Positions 20,106 to 28,531 of a DNA stretch of 28,546 nt are shown here, one piece after another. Source of the DNA: Ascoidea asiatica (lineage: Eukaryota > Ascomycota > Saccharomycetes > Ascoideales > Ascoideaceae); contig BCKQ01000022.1 of assembly GCA_001600695.1 (NCBI GenBank), forward strand, positions 169,281-197,826. The letters are read 5' to 3'. Every line of letters starts with the position of its first letter. Within the stretch, counting starts at the first letter, position 1. The translations under genes were made by a program, and so were the position numbers. Below the pieces are notes generated by a model. It ran no database searches and had not been told where the DNA came from. It was given only the letters and a program-made list of their open reading frames with translations.

Positions 20106-20273
20106 TTATTTACTTTTTTGATATTTAATAAGAGTTAAAAGTGAAATGGTATAAATAATTGAATAATTGAATAAATTAAATTTATAGATTGATAAGTGAA
20201 TAAAAAGTAACTCTTTTTTGGGAAAGATTTGTTAATAAAATAAAATAATAATTAATTTTCTCAAATAGAGTAA

Positions 20274-20320
20274 ATTTAATGAATTTAATGAATTTAATGA
20301 ATTTAATGAACTTGATGAAT
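20274..20320. repeat. 9-bp tandem repeat (TTTAATGAA)n
   Basis: Four good copies plus a variant (CTTGATGAA). Confidence 0.9.
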
Positions 20321-20410
20321 TTTATATTTTATATTTATTTGAATTATAAATTAAAATGAGAATACAACAGAGTTAAATGAGATAAAATAAAATATAATAA
20401 AGTAAAACAG

Positions 20411-20441
20411 AATGAAATAATGAAATAATGAAATAATGAAA
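20411..20441. repeat. 8-bp tandem repeat (AATGAAAT)n
   Basis: About four consecutive copies. Confidence 0.85.
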
Positions 20442-20479
20442 TAAAATATAATGAAATAAACATTTATTTTCAATGTCAG

Positions 20480-20985
20480 TACTGAACTGTTTTCTCAATA
20501 CAAATACAAGTCAGTTGCTGATATTTCTTCACCTCCAGGAAACTGTTCACAGCTCAACACTCGAATTCAAATCCACAGCAAAAACAGCAGAAACTGCAGA
20601 AGTTGCTGGAGTTGTTGCTAATGGAGTTGTTGCTTCTGCTTCTGCTGCTTCTGCTGCTTCTGTTGCTTCTGCTGCCTCTGCTGCTTCTGCTGCCTCGCCA
20701 AACTCTCCAAACTCACGTCAACAACGACCAAAACAAGAATCATTGCGATTTTCCAGTGCGTGCCGAGCGCAGACCCGGGCAGGGAACGACGCCAGGCCTT
20801 ATCCGGACTGCGCCATCACCGACACGCCACTTCTACCACCAGCCACACCTTTGCCGGATTATTCCTTTTTACCGAGAGGCTGAGAGTATCCACACTGCTG
20901 GTTCCGCAGCAATCATTTACAAGCGCTTCCCTGCAGATATTGCAATGAACACTAATGGGCCATTCCGCATTAGGTGTCATTACTA
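20480..20985. promoter_or_regulatory. GC-rich block with GCT/TCT triplet array, candidate upstream regulatory region
   Basis: A GC-rich block 0.84-1.34 kb upstream of the 439-residue gene. It contains a GCTTCTGCT-type triplet array (about 20630-20697), CCGGA at 20803 and 20854, and an imperfect 14-bp-arm hairpin (20944-20957 with 20968-20981, 11 of 14 paired). The plus strand is open for 136 codons from 20473, with a codon composition unlike any neighbouring gene. I treat that as a by-product of low stop density, but a GC-rich orphan gene is not excluded. Confidence 0.35.
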
Positions 20986-21207
20986 ATCAATTCATAGGAT
21001 TTATCCCATTTATATAAATAAGTAATCCCTTGATTATTAGAATTAATAGTTTATTTCAATAATCAAGCAATTCGAAATATACAGCTTCAATAAATACTTT
21101 TACAATATTAAATATCATCTAGATAGACCTATCCATTACAGATATAAGCAGATAAAAGAGACCAGAAAATTGGCGTTCCTTTCTGTCAATGTCTGAAAAA
21201 TATCAAA

Positions 21208-21243
21208 TAATAATCTAATAATCTAATAATCTAATAATCTAAT
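21208..21243. repeat. 8-bp tandem repeat (CTAATAAT)n
   Basis: About four consecutive copies, 180 bases upstream of the tRNA-Asn gene. Confidence 0.9.
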
Positions 21244-21419
21244 GGGTCTTTAAGTAGCACTATTAAAGGAATTTTTGTCTTTTTTAAAGACAGAGTTTTG
21301 AGACTGACTATCATATTTTTGTTCCACACGCTTGAATTATAAAATAAGAGAAAAACATAGAAACATGACAACATATCCGCAAAAGATTTCTATGTCTAAC
21401 AGAGAAGTTGACAAAGATT

Positions 21420-21508
21420 GACTCCGTGACCAGGCTGGCGAAGGCGTGAGACTGTTAATTCATTATTAGATAATCTCAAGATGGACACTTCGATCCTGTC
21501 CGGGGTCG
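21420..21508 (+). tRNA. tRNA-Asn(GTT) with 15-base intron, atypical
   Basis: The cloverleaf is recognisable. The acceptor stem is GACTCCG (21420-21426) with CGGGGTC (21501-21507) and discriminator G (21508). The anticodon stem is TGAGA (21447-21451) with TCTCA (21474-21478). The loop CTGTTA-A has anticodon GTT at 21454-21456. A 15-base intron (21458-21472) sits at the canonical site after position 37. The T loop TTCGATC (21489-21495) lies between GACAC and CTGTC. The mature sequence closely resembles yeast tRNA-Asn. Near-invariant positions differ: G10 is A, A14 is G, and G53 is C, giving a C-C mismatch at the T-stem base pair 53-61. These changes alter both the A and B promoter boxes. TTTT at 21509-21512 and a T11 run (21514-21524) form a Pol III terminator. 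It may be a diverged functional copy or a decaying gene. Confidence 0.8.
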
Positions 21509-21524
21509 TTTTCTTTTTTTTTTT
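21509..21524 (+). terminator. Pol III oligo-T terminator of tRNA-Asn
   Basis: TTTT, C, then eleven T residues follow directly after the discriminator base. Confidence 0.85.
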
Positions 21525-21558
21525 CTTATGTTCTATTTCAATATTATTTTCATGATGA

Positions 21559-21559
<1 letters not shown>

Positions 21560-21594
<35 letters not shown>
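21560..21594. repeat. (AAT)n trinucleotide run, non-coding
   Basis: About eleven consecutive AAT units lie between the tRNA-Asn gene and the 3' end of the 868-residue gene. Confidence 0.95.
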
Positions 21595-21750
21595 GTACAG
21601 AATTTTATTTATTCGAATAATATAAAAAAAAAAGACAGGAAAGAAGAAAATAAAATAAAATGTAGAATTGAAAATGAAATTAAAGAAGTTAAAAGTTAAA
21701 TAAATTATATATATACTAGAAATTAAAAATCAAATAATAAAAATAATATT

Positions 21751-23387
21751 TCACAAACAAATATTCTCTTTATTCTCTTGATTTTCATTATTTTCATTAT
21801 TTTCATTATTTTCATCAATAGTATCCGTTGAATTAAATTCTTTAAATTTATTCTCTTTTCTACTATTACTTATATTGGCCTTCACATTCATATTCATATT
21901 TATATTCATATTCATATTCATATTCATATTCAGATCTAAATTCCCTATTTCTGATTCATCACAATACACTTTTTTATCACACATTGATGTTAATAAGGCC
22001 TGTGATGCTAACATATCCAATGTATTTGTACTACTACTACTATTATTGTTATTGTTATTGTTATCGTTAACGTTAACGTTATTTCCGATACCCGCTCTAC
22101 TACCTAAATCTGATTTAGATTTCAATTTCACTTTCAATTTAGATTCTTTTTCATTATCTTCAATACTTTTCTTAGGACTATTCGTTTCACTTATTGAACT
22201 TCCTCTTAAATCATTTTCCCATAAATTATTATTTTGACTTTGAGAATCTGATGTATTTAATGAAATTGTTCGATTTGGTGATTCAGATTTACATTTTTTT
22301 CGAATTTTTTTATCAATTGAAATTTTCAGTTTTCTTTTATTTAAATTTTTATAAATTTTATCATTTTCTTCATTTTCTTCATTTTCTTTTTTATCATTCT
22401 CTACTTCTTTCACTTCCAATTCTTCCTTTTCTTTTTCTTTTTCTTTTTCTTTTTCTTTTTCTTTTTCATTCAACCTTTCTATTTGAGTTTTTGTTTGTAC
22501 TTTAGTTTGCAGTTTTGTTCGCGATCGCGTTTGCTTCAATTTTTGACCTTCTTTCTCTTTCTCTTTCTCTTTTTCTTTAACTTGTTGATTTTTAACTCTC
22601 GGTTTTCTTTTATATTTATTTTTTGGTTTTTCTTTATTTAATTCAATGAAATTTTCATGAATTATAAAATTATCCTTTTGTTTAATATTCATTTTCTCCT
22701 TTTCTTTCTTTCTTTCTTTTTCTTTAAAATCATAATAATTAACTTGATATTTAAGTTTTTGAATTTCATATTCTTTATCAACTAAAATATTCTTTAATGT
22801 TAAATATTTCAATTTATATTTATTTTTCTTATTCATAAGATTCTCAATATCTAATCTACAATTCAATTCTTTTTCCTTTTTCATTTCATCTCCTTCTTCT
22901 ACTTTTTCTTCTACTTTATCAACTTCCTTTTCTTTAACACTACCATTACCATTACCATTACCATTACCATTACCATTATCAATATAATTACTTGAATTAA
23001 AACTTGTATTAAAACTTAAATTATAATTACTATTTCTATTACCAGTATTATTACCAGTACCAATTGATGAATCAATTCTAATACTAGATTGAAATTTTTC
23101 CATTTCTCTTTTAATTAATTTATTCTCAATCTCATTTCTTTCATTTAATTGAATTGAATTAAAACTTAATAATTGTTTTTCTAAATTTATTAAATTCATT
23201 GATTTCTCACATTTTTTTAATGCTTTTTTTAATTCTTTAATTAATTTTATACTTTCCTTATNATTATAATTATCATTATCATAAACTTCTTTTTTGGAGT
23301 TAGAATCTGATTCAAATTTAACTTTTAATGTAACTGGAAATGTATTAATACTTGGGTCTATACAATCATTACTACTATTATTACTAC

Positions 23388-23435
<48 letters not shown>

Positions 23436-24357
23436 GATGATTTGTATCATAATTTTCTGAAATTTCATTTTCAATTAACCAATTATCTGTAAAATCTAAT
23501 AATTTACGAATATTTATTCCCATATGATTACTATTATCTGGATTTAAAATAAATTTTGAAGAATCTTCATTATTAGATGATAATGAAGTATTTGAATCTA
23601 AAATTATATTATTACAATATGATTTATTTGTTTCTTGACTTGAAATATTATTTTCTATAGTTAAATTATTATCTATTTGTTCACTTTGATTTTCATCATT
23701 TAAAATACTTGAAAGATTATTTAACCTTTTTGGAGTTGTAGTATTATTTTCATTATCAATCATAATTATAGTATTATCATCTTCATCTTCTTTATTTTTG
23801 CAGTTTTTATTATTATCTTGAAGATGATGGATAGAATTAATTTTTCTAATTTTATTAACCTCATTTGATTTTTTTAAATTATTTCCAGAATTATTATCTT
23901 TTTCATGCTCAATATCTAAATCAAAATCACTACTAGCCTCATTACGTCGAGTAAAAGGAGTTGAAGTAANTGTATTTTTGAAATTCAAGTCATTTATAAC
24001 CTTATTAAATAATAAATCACTTCCTTCATTACCATGACGAGCATTATTTACCATAGAAGTTGGATGAGATTCAGATTGTGAATGAAGTTGTGATTGATGA
24101 GATGAATTTTGAGTCAAAAGATTCATAGGAACAGATGCTGAAATTGACATAATTTTCTTACTATTATTATTCTCGTTATCGTTATCAGTGGAGATTGTAT
24201 CAATGTTTATGTCTCCAAATTCTATTGGGGATTTTAATATAATTGTTGAATCTTCTGAATGCAAACTGGTTGTAAGATTATTAATATTATTATTATTTTT
24301 AATATCACTATTATAATCTGAATTAGTCTTGTTTGAAGAAGAACTTAAATCAGACAT
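21751..24357 (-). CDS. Low-complexity coiled-coil protein of unknown function, 868 residues
   Basis: Not recognised. The intact frame starts MSDLSSSSNK and is mostly disordered Ser, Asn, Asp and Glu. Segments of balanced composition are STPFTRRNEASSDF (about 132-145), RKLLDFTDNWLIENEISEN (284-302), and two predicted coiled coils (about 367-425 and 500-560). A short hydrophobic motif TLDMLASQALLTSM lies near the C-terminus. Dipeptide runs are prominent: poly-Asn (about 309-324), Gly-Asn (about 463-473), Lys-Glu (several, 590-650) and Met-Asn near the end. A basic segment KPKNKYKRKPRVK (about 578-590) could be nuclear-targeting or DNA-binding. Upstream DNA at 24812-24913 carries four G1/S-type boxes, suggesting cell-cycle-regulated expression. 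The architecture resembles yeast cell-cycle regulators or spindle/kinetochore scaffolds, but I cannot name a family. One N falls at codon 130 and one at codon 367. Confidence 0.8.
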
Positions 24358-25224
24358 AGTGTATTGCTTTCAAAAAAAAATTGTTTTATATTAATATTAT
24401 CAATTATTATTATCTCAAAAGAGTATTGTTGTTTATTGTTTATTGAAAATCACCAAAAACTATTTCCAAATACACGTCATTTACTAATATTTTTTAATAT
24501 TTTTTATTTTCTATAACCTTTTACTTTTATTATTTTTGTTTACGTTTCTTAACTTACTAACATGAATTTTATAGAGTATTATTTATTTTGATTTATTATA
24601 AATTAGTTAACTTTCTCAAACCACANTTTTACCTTCTCTAATTCCAATTCACTCAACGACTAAATATTAAAAAGTACTTCTTTTATTTCCTCAATCTAAT
24701 TAGCTTTTAGTTTCATTTAAAACTGATTTATTATTATCGAAACCATCAATATTGTCTTAGATTTAGTCTTTATTTTCATTTTATTTCGTTGTTTACGCTT
24801 CTTTTTGAACTCACGCGAAAATAAAAATGAAATATTTCTTCACGCGTTGAAGCCAGTTTTCCGGTACTTCTTGTTTTATTCATTTTTTCGCGTCTTTTCC
24901 ATTGTTTTTCGTGTTTCGTTGAAGAACTTTAATTCTTTTGTGTAAAATCTGAATTAAATTTGAGTTNNATTTAAATTTAAAATGGCTCGAATTTTAATTT
25001 AATACAAAAAGGGACTTTGAATTAAATCAGTTTCTCAAATTATGCATTTTTTATTTATATTTTTTTTTTATGACATACAGTTTTATGAACTCCATGATCT
25101 CAACTCTTTTAACCTTCAAGAACTTATTTCTATTGTTCTTTTTAATAGTTTGTCTCACTCTTTTTNTAATTTCATATTTTCATATTTTCATATGTTTTGT
25201 ATTTTTAGATTCTAATTGATATGT
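24358..25224. promoter_or_regulatory. Upstream region of the 868-residue gene
   Basis: An 867-base spacer between the start of the 868-residue gene and the 3' end of the membrane-protein gene. It is AT-rich except near 24790-24930, where the G1/S box cluster lies. No RNA gene or ORF of note was seen. Confidence 0.5.
24812..24913. promoter_or_regulatory. Cluster of four SBF/MBF-type G1/S boxes
   Basis: CACGCGAAAA (24812-24821), ACGCGT (24842-24847, a perfect MCB), TTTTCGCGTC (24885-24894, the reverse of GACGCGAAAA) and TTTTCGTG (24906-24913, the reverse of the canonical SCB CACGAAAA) lie within 102 bases, 455-556 bases upstream of the 868-residue gene. In yeasts such boxes bind Swi4-Swi6 and Mbp1-Swi6 and drive late-G1 transcription. 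Confidence 0.7.
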
Positions 25225-26892
25225 TTATTTTTTTGCTTTTTTCATAGTCTTGGAGACTTGCAAGTTCAGTGTTTTCTTTCGATTTTCATTCTCACCTAAT
25301 ACAGTATTCAAACTATCAGTATTTTCAGAAATTGTAGAAACAGTAGTGGAAACAAAAGATGGTACCCTTTTGGAAAATAGAGAATCTGCTATAGAAGACG
25401 TTATAGTAGAATCTGGACTAATTTTTCTTAATTTTAGCTTATTAGCATTTGATAATTTACTATACTTTTTCATAAAATCTGAACTTGTAGTTGTATTGTC
25501 TTGAGAATTTGTTCTAAAATGTTCTGAATTTATTTTTGAAATCATATTCGAGTCTGAATCTGAATATATTGCCTCAGTGTCACTTATATCAGTCGAATCA
25601 CTTAATGGTTGAATATCTTTTGATTCTATATCTGTGAAATTTGATTTTTTTGAAGTTGTTCTTTGAACCATTGGCTCACTTTGAGTCGTGGCAACACTAT
25701 CAAAACTTAAGTCTTGATCTGGATATTCATAATTATCATTTTCGTCTGATTTGATTTGATTACTAAAAGAAAATTCCTTTTGCTTTTCCTTTTCTTTACT
25801 TCTTCCTTTCCCTTTTACTTTTCTCTTTTTCTTCTCTTTCTCCTTTCTCGGAAGTATAATCGATTGAAATAAATTNTTATTTGAATCATTCTCAGATTCA
25901 CCAACAGATATGTCACCATCATAACCTTGAGTTGTTATATCATCAACATTGATTAATGGAATATTCTGTTTAATTATTTTTTCCAATTTAGCCTTTTTAT
26001 TTTCTTTTATTGAATTGAAATCATTTTTAATAACATCAATATTTGAGTGTAATTGATTATTAATTTTAGAATTTATTAAACCAAAAGTTTCTGGTTTAAT
26101 TAAATAATTAATAAATTTAAATATTAAAAAATTTAAAAAAGAAATTAAAATTATATAAAAAATAGAAATTAAAAAAATTTTATAAAAAATCAAAAAAATT
26201 TCAATTAAACCGTCATTTTTATTCAAATTAAATGAAGTTAATGAATCTTCTTTAAGTTTATAATTATTATTATTAAGAAAATTATTGGGATAATTAATTG
26301 AATTATAACTACTATATTTATTATTAAATGGTATAACTAATCCATCATTTATATTTCCATTGATATAATTATTTATATTATCATTATTATTACTAATAAT
26401 TGTTGAAGTTAATGGATTTGATTGCTTTATTGGATAAGATAAAATATTGAAAATAACTGTAAATGGTTTTAAAGTAAATTCAATTAAAAATATGAAAAAA
26501 GTTAAAATTGGATCTAAAATTAATAAATTTAAAACTTTATAGATGAAACTTATAACATTGAATAAACTGAAAAAAGGTTTGATTGAAATTTTAAAAAAAT
26601 TAATTAAAAAATCAGATAAATGAATTAAAAAAATCAGTAAATTAAAATAAACAATTTTTAAAATTTGAAAAATTTGTAATAGTATAATAGTTGAAATTTT
26701 AACCAATTTCATAAATAACTTAAAAGAATTAGAACAAAACTTTATAATTTTGAAAATAAATGAAATTATTTTTGAGTAAATATCTTTATAAACTATTTTT
26801 TGATTTTGAGAGATATAGTAATTATCTTGGTCCATTTTCGAAAATTCTTGGTTATCTGGATATTTGAGTGGCAAAGTATTCCATGAATTCAA
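25225..26892 (-). CDS. Multi-pass or membrane-embedded protein, 555 residues, unknown
   Basis: The N-terminal 270 residues hold a long, nearly continuous hydrophobic/amphipathic region (about 41-155, Ile/Phe/Leu-rich with regularly placed Lys and Pro) and, after an Asn-rich linker, a second hydrophobic segment (about 230-268). The C-terminal half is soluble: a Lys/Glu-rich basic patch (about 348-375), then a Ser/Thr/Asp-rich disordered tail with many possible phosphorylation sites. There is no signal peptide. The pattern of membrane hairpin-like segments plus a long polar tail recalls ER or lipid-droplet membrane proteins such as Ldb16, the yeast seipin partner, but no diagnostic motif was seen and this is only a suggestion. 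The start MNSWNTLPLK is the first ATG of the frame; M20 is an alternative. One codon (about 339) holds an N. Confidence 0.75.
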   Translation of the reverse strand: MNSWNTLPLKYPDNQEFSKMDQDNYYISQNQKIVYKDIYSKIISFIFKIIKFCSNSFKLFMKLVKISTIILLQIFQILKIVYFNLLIFLIHLSDFLINFFKISIKPFFSLFNVISFIYKVLNLLILDPILTFFIFLIEFTLKPFTVIFNILSYPIKQSNPLTSTIISNNNDNINNYINGNINDGLVIPFNNKYSSYNSINYPNNFLNNNNYKLKEDSLTSFNLNKNDGLIEIFLIFYKIFLISIFYIILISFLNFLIFKFINYLIKPETFGLINSKINNQLHSNIDVIKNDFNSIKENKKAKLEKIIKQNIPLINVDDITTQGYDGDISVGESENDSNXNLFQSIILPRKEKEKKKRKVKGKGRSKEKEKQKEFSFSNQIKSDENDNYEYPDQDLSFDSVATTQSEPMVQRTTSKKSNFTDIESKDIQPLSDSTDISDTEAIYSDSDSNMISKINSEHFRTNSQDNTTTSSDFMKKYSKLSNANKLKLRKISPDSTITSSIADSLFSKRVPSFVSTTVSTISENTDSLNTVLGENENRKKTLNLQVSKTMKKAKK

Positions 26893-27730
26893 AGCCTGAC
26901 ATCTATATTAGATTAATTGTACCTTGAAGCTAGATGATTATTAGAAGATTTTTTTTTTATTGCAAATAGAACTTATTGATTTTCTAAAAACAAAATTCTT
27001 TCAATTTGTTTTTATTCATTTCATTTCATTTCTTGATTCAGATTAACGCTAAAATTTATGACAATCCCAACCCAAACCCAAAAAATGAAAAATGATGGGT
27101 TTTGGAGTTTTGGAGCAGAAAATAAAAGAACACCCGGAAAGTTGGTCTCCAGACACATTTAGTGNAATGGTTGCACTATTCTAGTGCACTATGCCCAGCT
27201 TATGTCCTAGTTCGAGTTTAGAATTCAAATAAAAATGATTTTTATTAAAGTATTTGTAAAGAATTAAAAGATATTAAATGTTATTAAAAGAAGAAGAATA
27301 TAAATATGAAGACATAAGANTTAAGACATAAGATAAAAGAGAAAAGAAATAAAGATAGATTAAAACAGAAATGACTAACAATATGTATAGAACGTGAAAA
27401 AAATATTAGAATACAATATTGTAGCATAGAAGAAGAAAGACAATTAAAAAAGTAGGCATAATAAAAAAATCATAAAAAATTCATAAAAAAATAAAATAAA
27501 ATTGTAAAAATTGAAAAAAAAAAGAATTTGAAGAAAAATAAGATAAATATACGATTGATAAATTGATAGAATAAGAAAAAACAAGAGCGCTATGAATAAT
27601 TATATGATGGTAGAGGAGGCAAATAAACAATTTGCAGTCCAGATGGTGTAAATGAAGCCTGTAACTTTCAGACTTTTTTAAATTCTTCTATATGATGTAG
27701 GTCTTTGATATTTAGAAATTGATTTTGGTT
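26893..27730. promoter_or_regulatory. Spacer upstream of the membrane-protein gene
   Basis: An 838-base spacer between the membrane-protein start and the 3' end of the second Rua1-like gene. It is mostly AT-rich, with a GC-richer patch at about 27110-27220 that includes CCGGA (27134) and a small perfect hairpin (TGCACT 27172-27177, AGTGCA 27183-27188). A 7-bp stem (AAACCCA/TGGGTTT) lies near 27073-27101. A T-loop-like TTCGAGT at 27211-27217 lacks a matching acceptor stem and is not a tRNA. Confidence 0.45.
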
Positions 27731-28531
27731 TTAATTTGAAGCATGGGAAACTTGTGGGAGGTGTAATCCAGATTGTGAAAGGTCAGCTTGATTTTCATAT
27801 TCTTCAATGTCAGTATTTTCTGCATTAGAAAGATTTTCATTATTTTCTTCGATATTACTAGTAACTTCTTTGTTTGTCTCAATTGTAGTTATATTTTCTT
27901 CTTTATTTTTTCCTGTTTTACATTTTTGCTTACTAGCTTTTGTAAATCTTTTAGCCTCTCTTAGCTCTTTATCACTCTCAAAACACCAATCTGTGTCCCA
28001 GTGTTCTTCATCTGCCACATGTTTGTCCATACAATGTTTGAAATACCAAAAGAATTCACTTTTACCACTTCTTTTGGTGTCTAATATATCAAATGACACA
28101 CCACAATCAGCAACAGGACATTCACAATACCAACTGAATAACCCTTTTTTTTTAATACTTCTTTTATTCCGATTTCTATCAATAGATAAATTAATAGGAA
28201 ATCTAGCCTTCTCGTTATATTTATCAATACCATGATTATATCTCATATGGTTTCCATATATACCGTAATCCAAACTGATCTCCTCTGTATATTGGATCTT
28301 CNCTCCATTATCTGTTTCCTGGATAAGCACTTTTGGTTTTGGTGTTCCATTTGTATATTCATCTCCTTTTTTTGGTTCNAATATCCAATTCTCTCCAGTA
28401 CAATANCGACACAGTCTGGCAACAGAATATACTATTTTTCCATTTCCATTACCATTATTATCTAATATCTTTTTGAATTCGATTCTTCTGATCAATGCTC
28501 TATAACGAGATTCTTTATGATTCTCTCCCAT
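27731..28531 (-). CDS. Rua1-like zinc-finger protein, copy 2, probably 5'-truncated by the window edge
   Basis: A paralog of the gene at 3438-4871. The first finger has C41 and C44 with H95 and H100. The second has C136/C138, C143, H166 and H171, the same C-x4-C-x22-H-x4-H spacing as copy 1. Shared words include NHGI, YNEK, FSWYC, GKSEFF, YFKH and DWC. The domain resembles the Rua1 C-terminal zinc-finger region of fungal transcription regulators. A DNA-binding role is inferred only from the family. The C-terminal 75 residues are acidic and Asn/Glu-rich. The ATG at 28531 gives 266 residues, but the frame stays open to the window edge and copy 1 carries about 200 extra N-terminal residues, so the true start may lie outside. 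Codons with N affect residues 42, 51 and 77. Codon use is less AT-biased than in copy 1. Confidence 0.75.
   Translation of the reverse strand: MGENHKESRYRALIRRIEFKKILDNNGNGNGKIVYSVARLCXYCTGENWIXEPKKGDEYTNGTPKPKVLIQETDNGXKIQYTEEISLDYGIYGNHMRYNHGIDKYNEKARFPINLSIDRNRNKRSIKKKGLFSWYCECPVADCGVSFDILDTKRSGKSEFFWYFKHCMDKHVADEEHWDTDWCFESDKELREAKRFTKASKQKCKTGKNKEENITTIETNKEVTSNIEENNENLSNAENTDIEEYENQADLSQSGLHLPQVSHASN

Larger units (their letters stand above)
19644..21419. other. Repeat-rich spacer with GC-rich block
   Basis: A 1.8 kb region between the start of the 439-residue gene and the tRNA-Asn gene. The left 800 bases are a chain of short AT-rich tandem arrays (19841-19902, 20055-20105, 20274-20320, 20411-20441). 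At about 20480-20985 the composition becomes GC-rich. Another array lies at 21208-21243. A small hairpin TGTCTTT/AAAGACA occurs near 21276-21292. No protein gene is convincing here. Confidence 0.6.

Noticed and set aside
20473-20883. 136-codon open frame with Ala-Ser repeats
   Set aside because: GC-rich codons unlike neighbours, two other frames open in the same place, and the core is a triplet array. Kept as a regulatory block, though an orphan gene cannot be fully excluded.
21150-21420. Possible solo LTR upstream of the tRNA gene, as Ty3/Ty1 elements often leave
   Set aside because: No TG...CA ends with target-site duplication could be found by eye.
21876-22505. Plus-strand open frames opposite the 868-residue gene
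   Set aside because: Antisense shadows of Met-Asn and Lys-Glu repeats, reading as Ile-Phe and Phe-Leu runs.
27201-27225. T-loop-like TTCGAGT with a partly pairing stem
   Set aside because: No acceptor stem, D arm or anticodon arm at the right distances.
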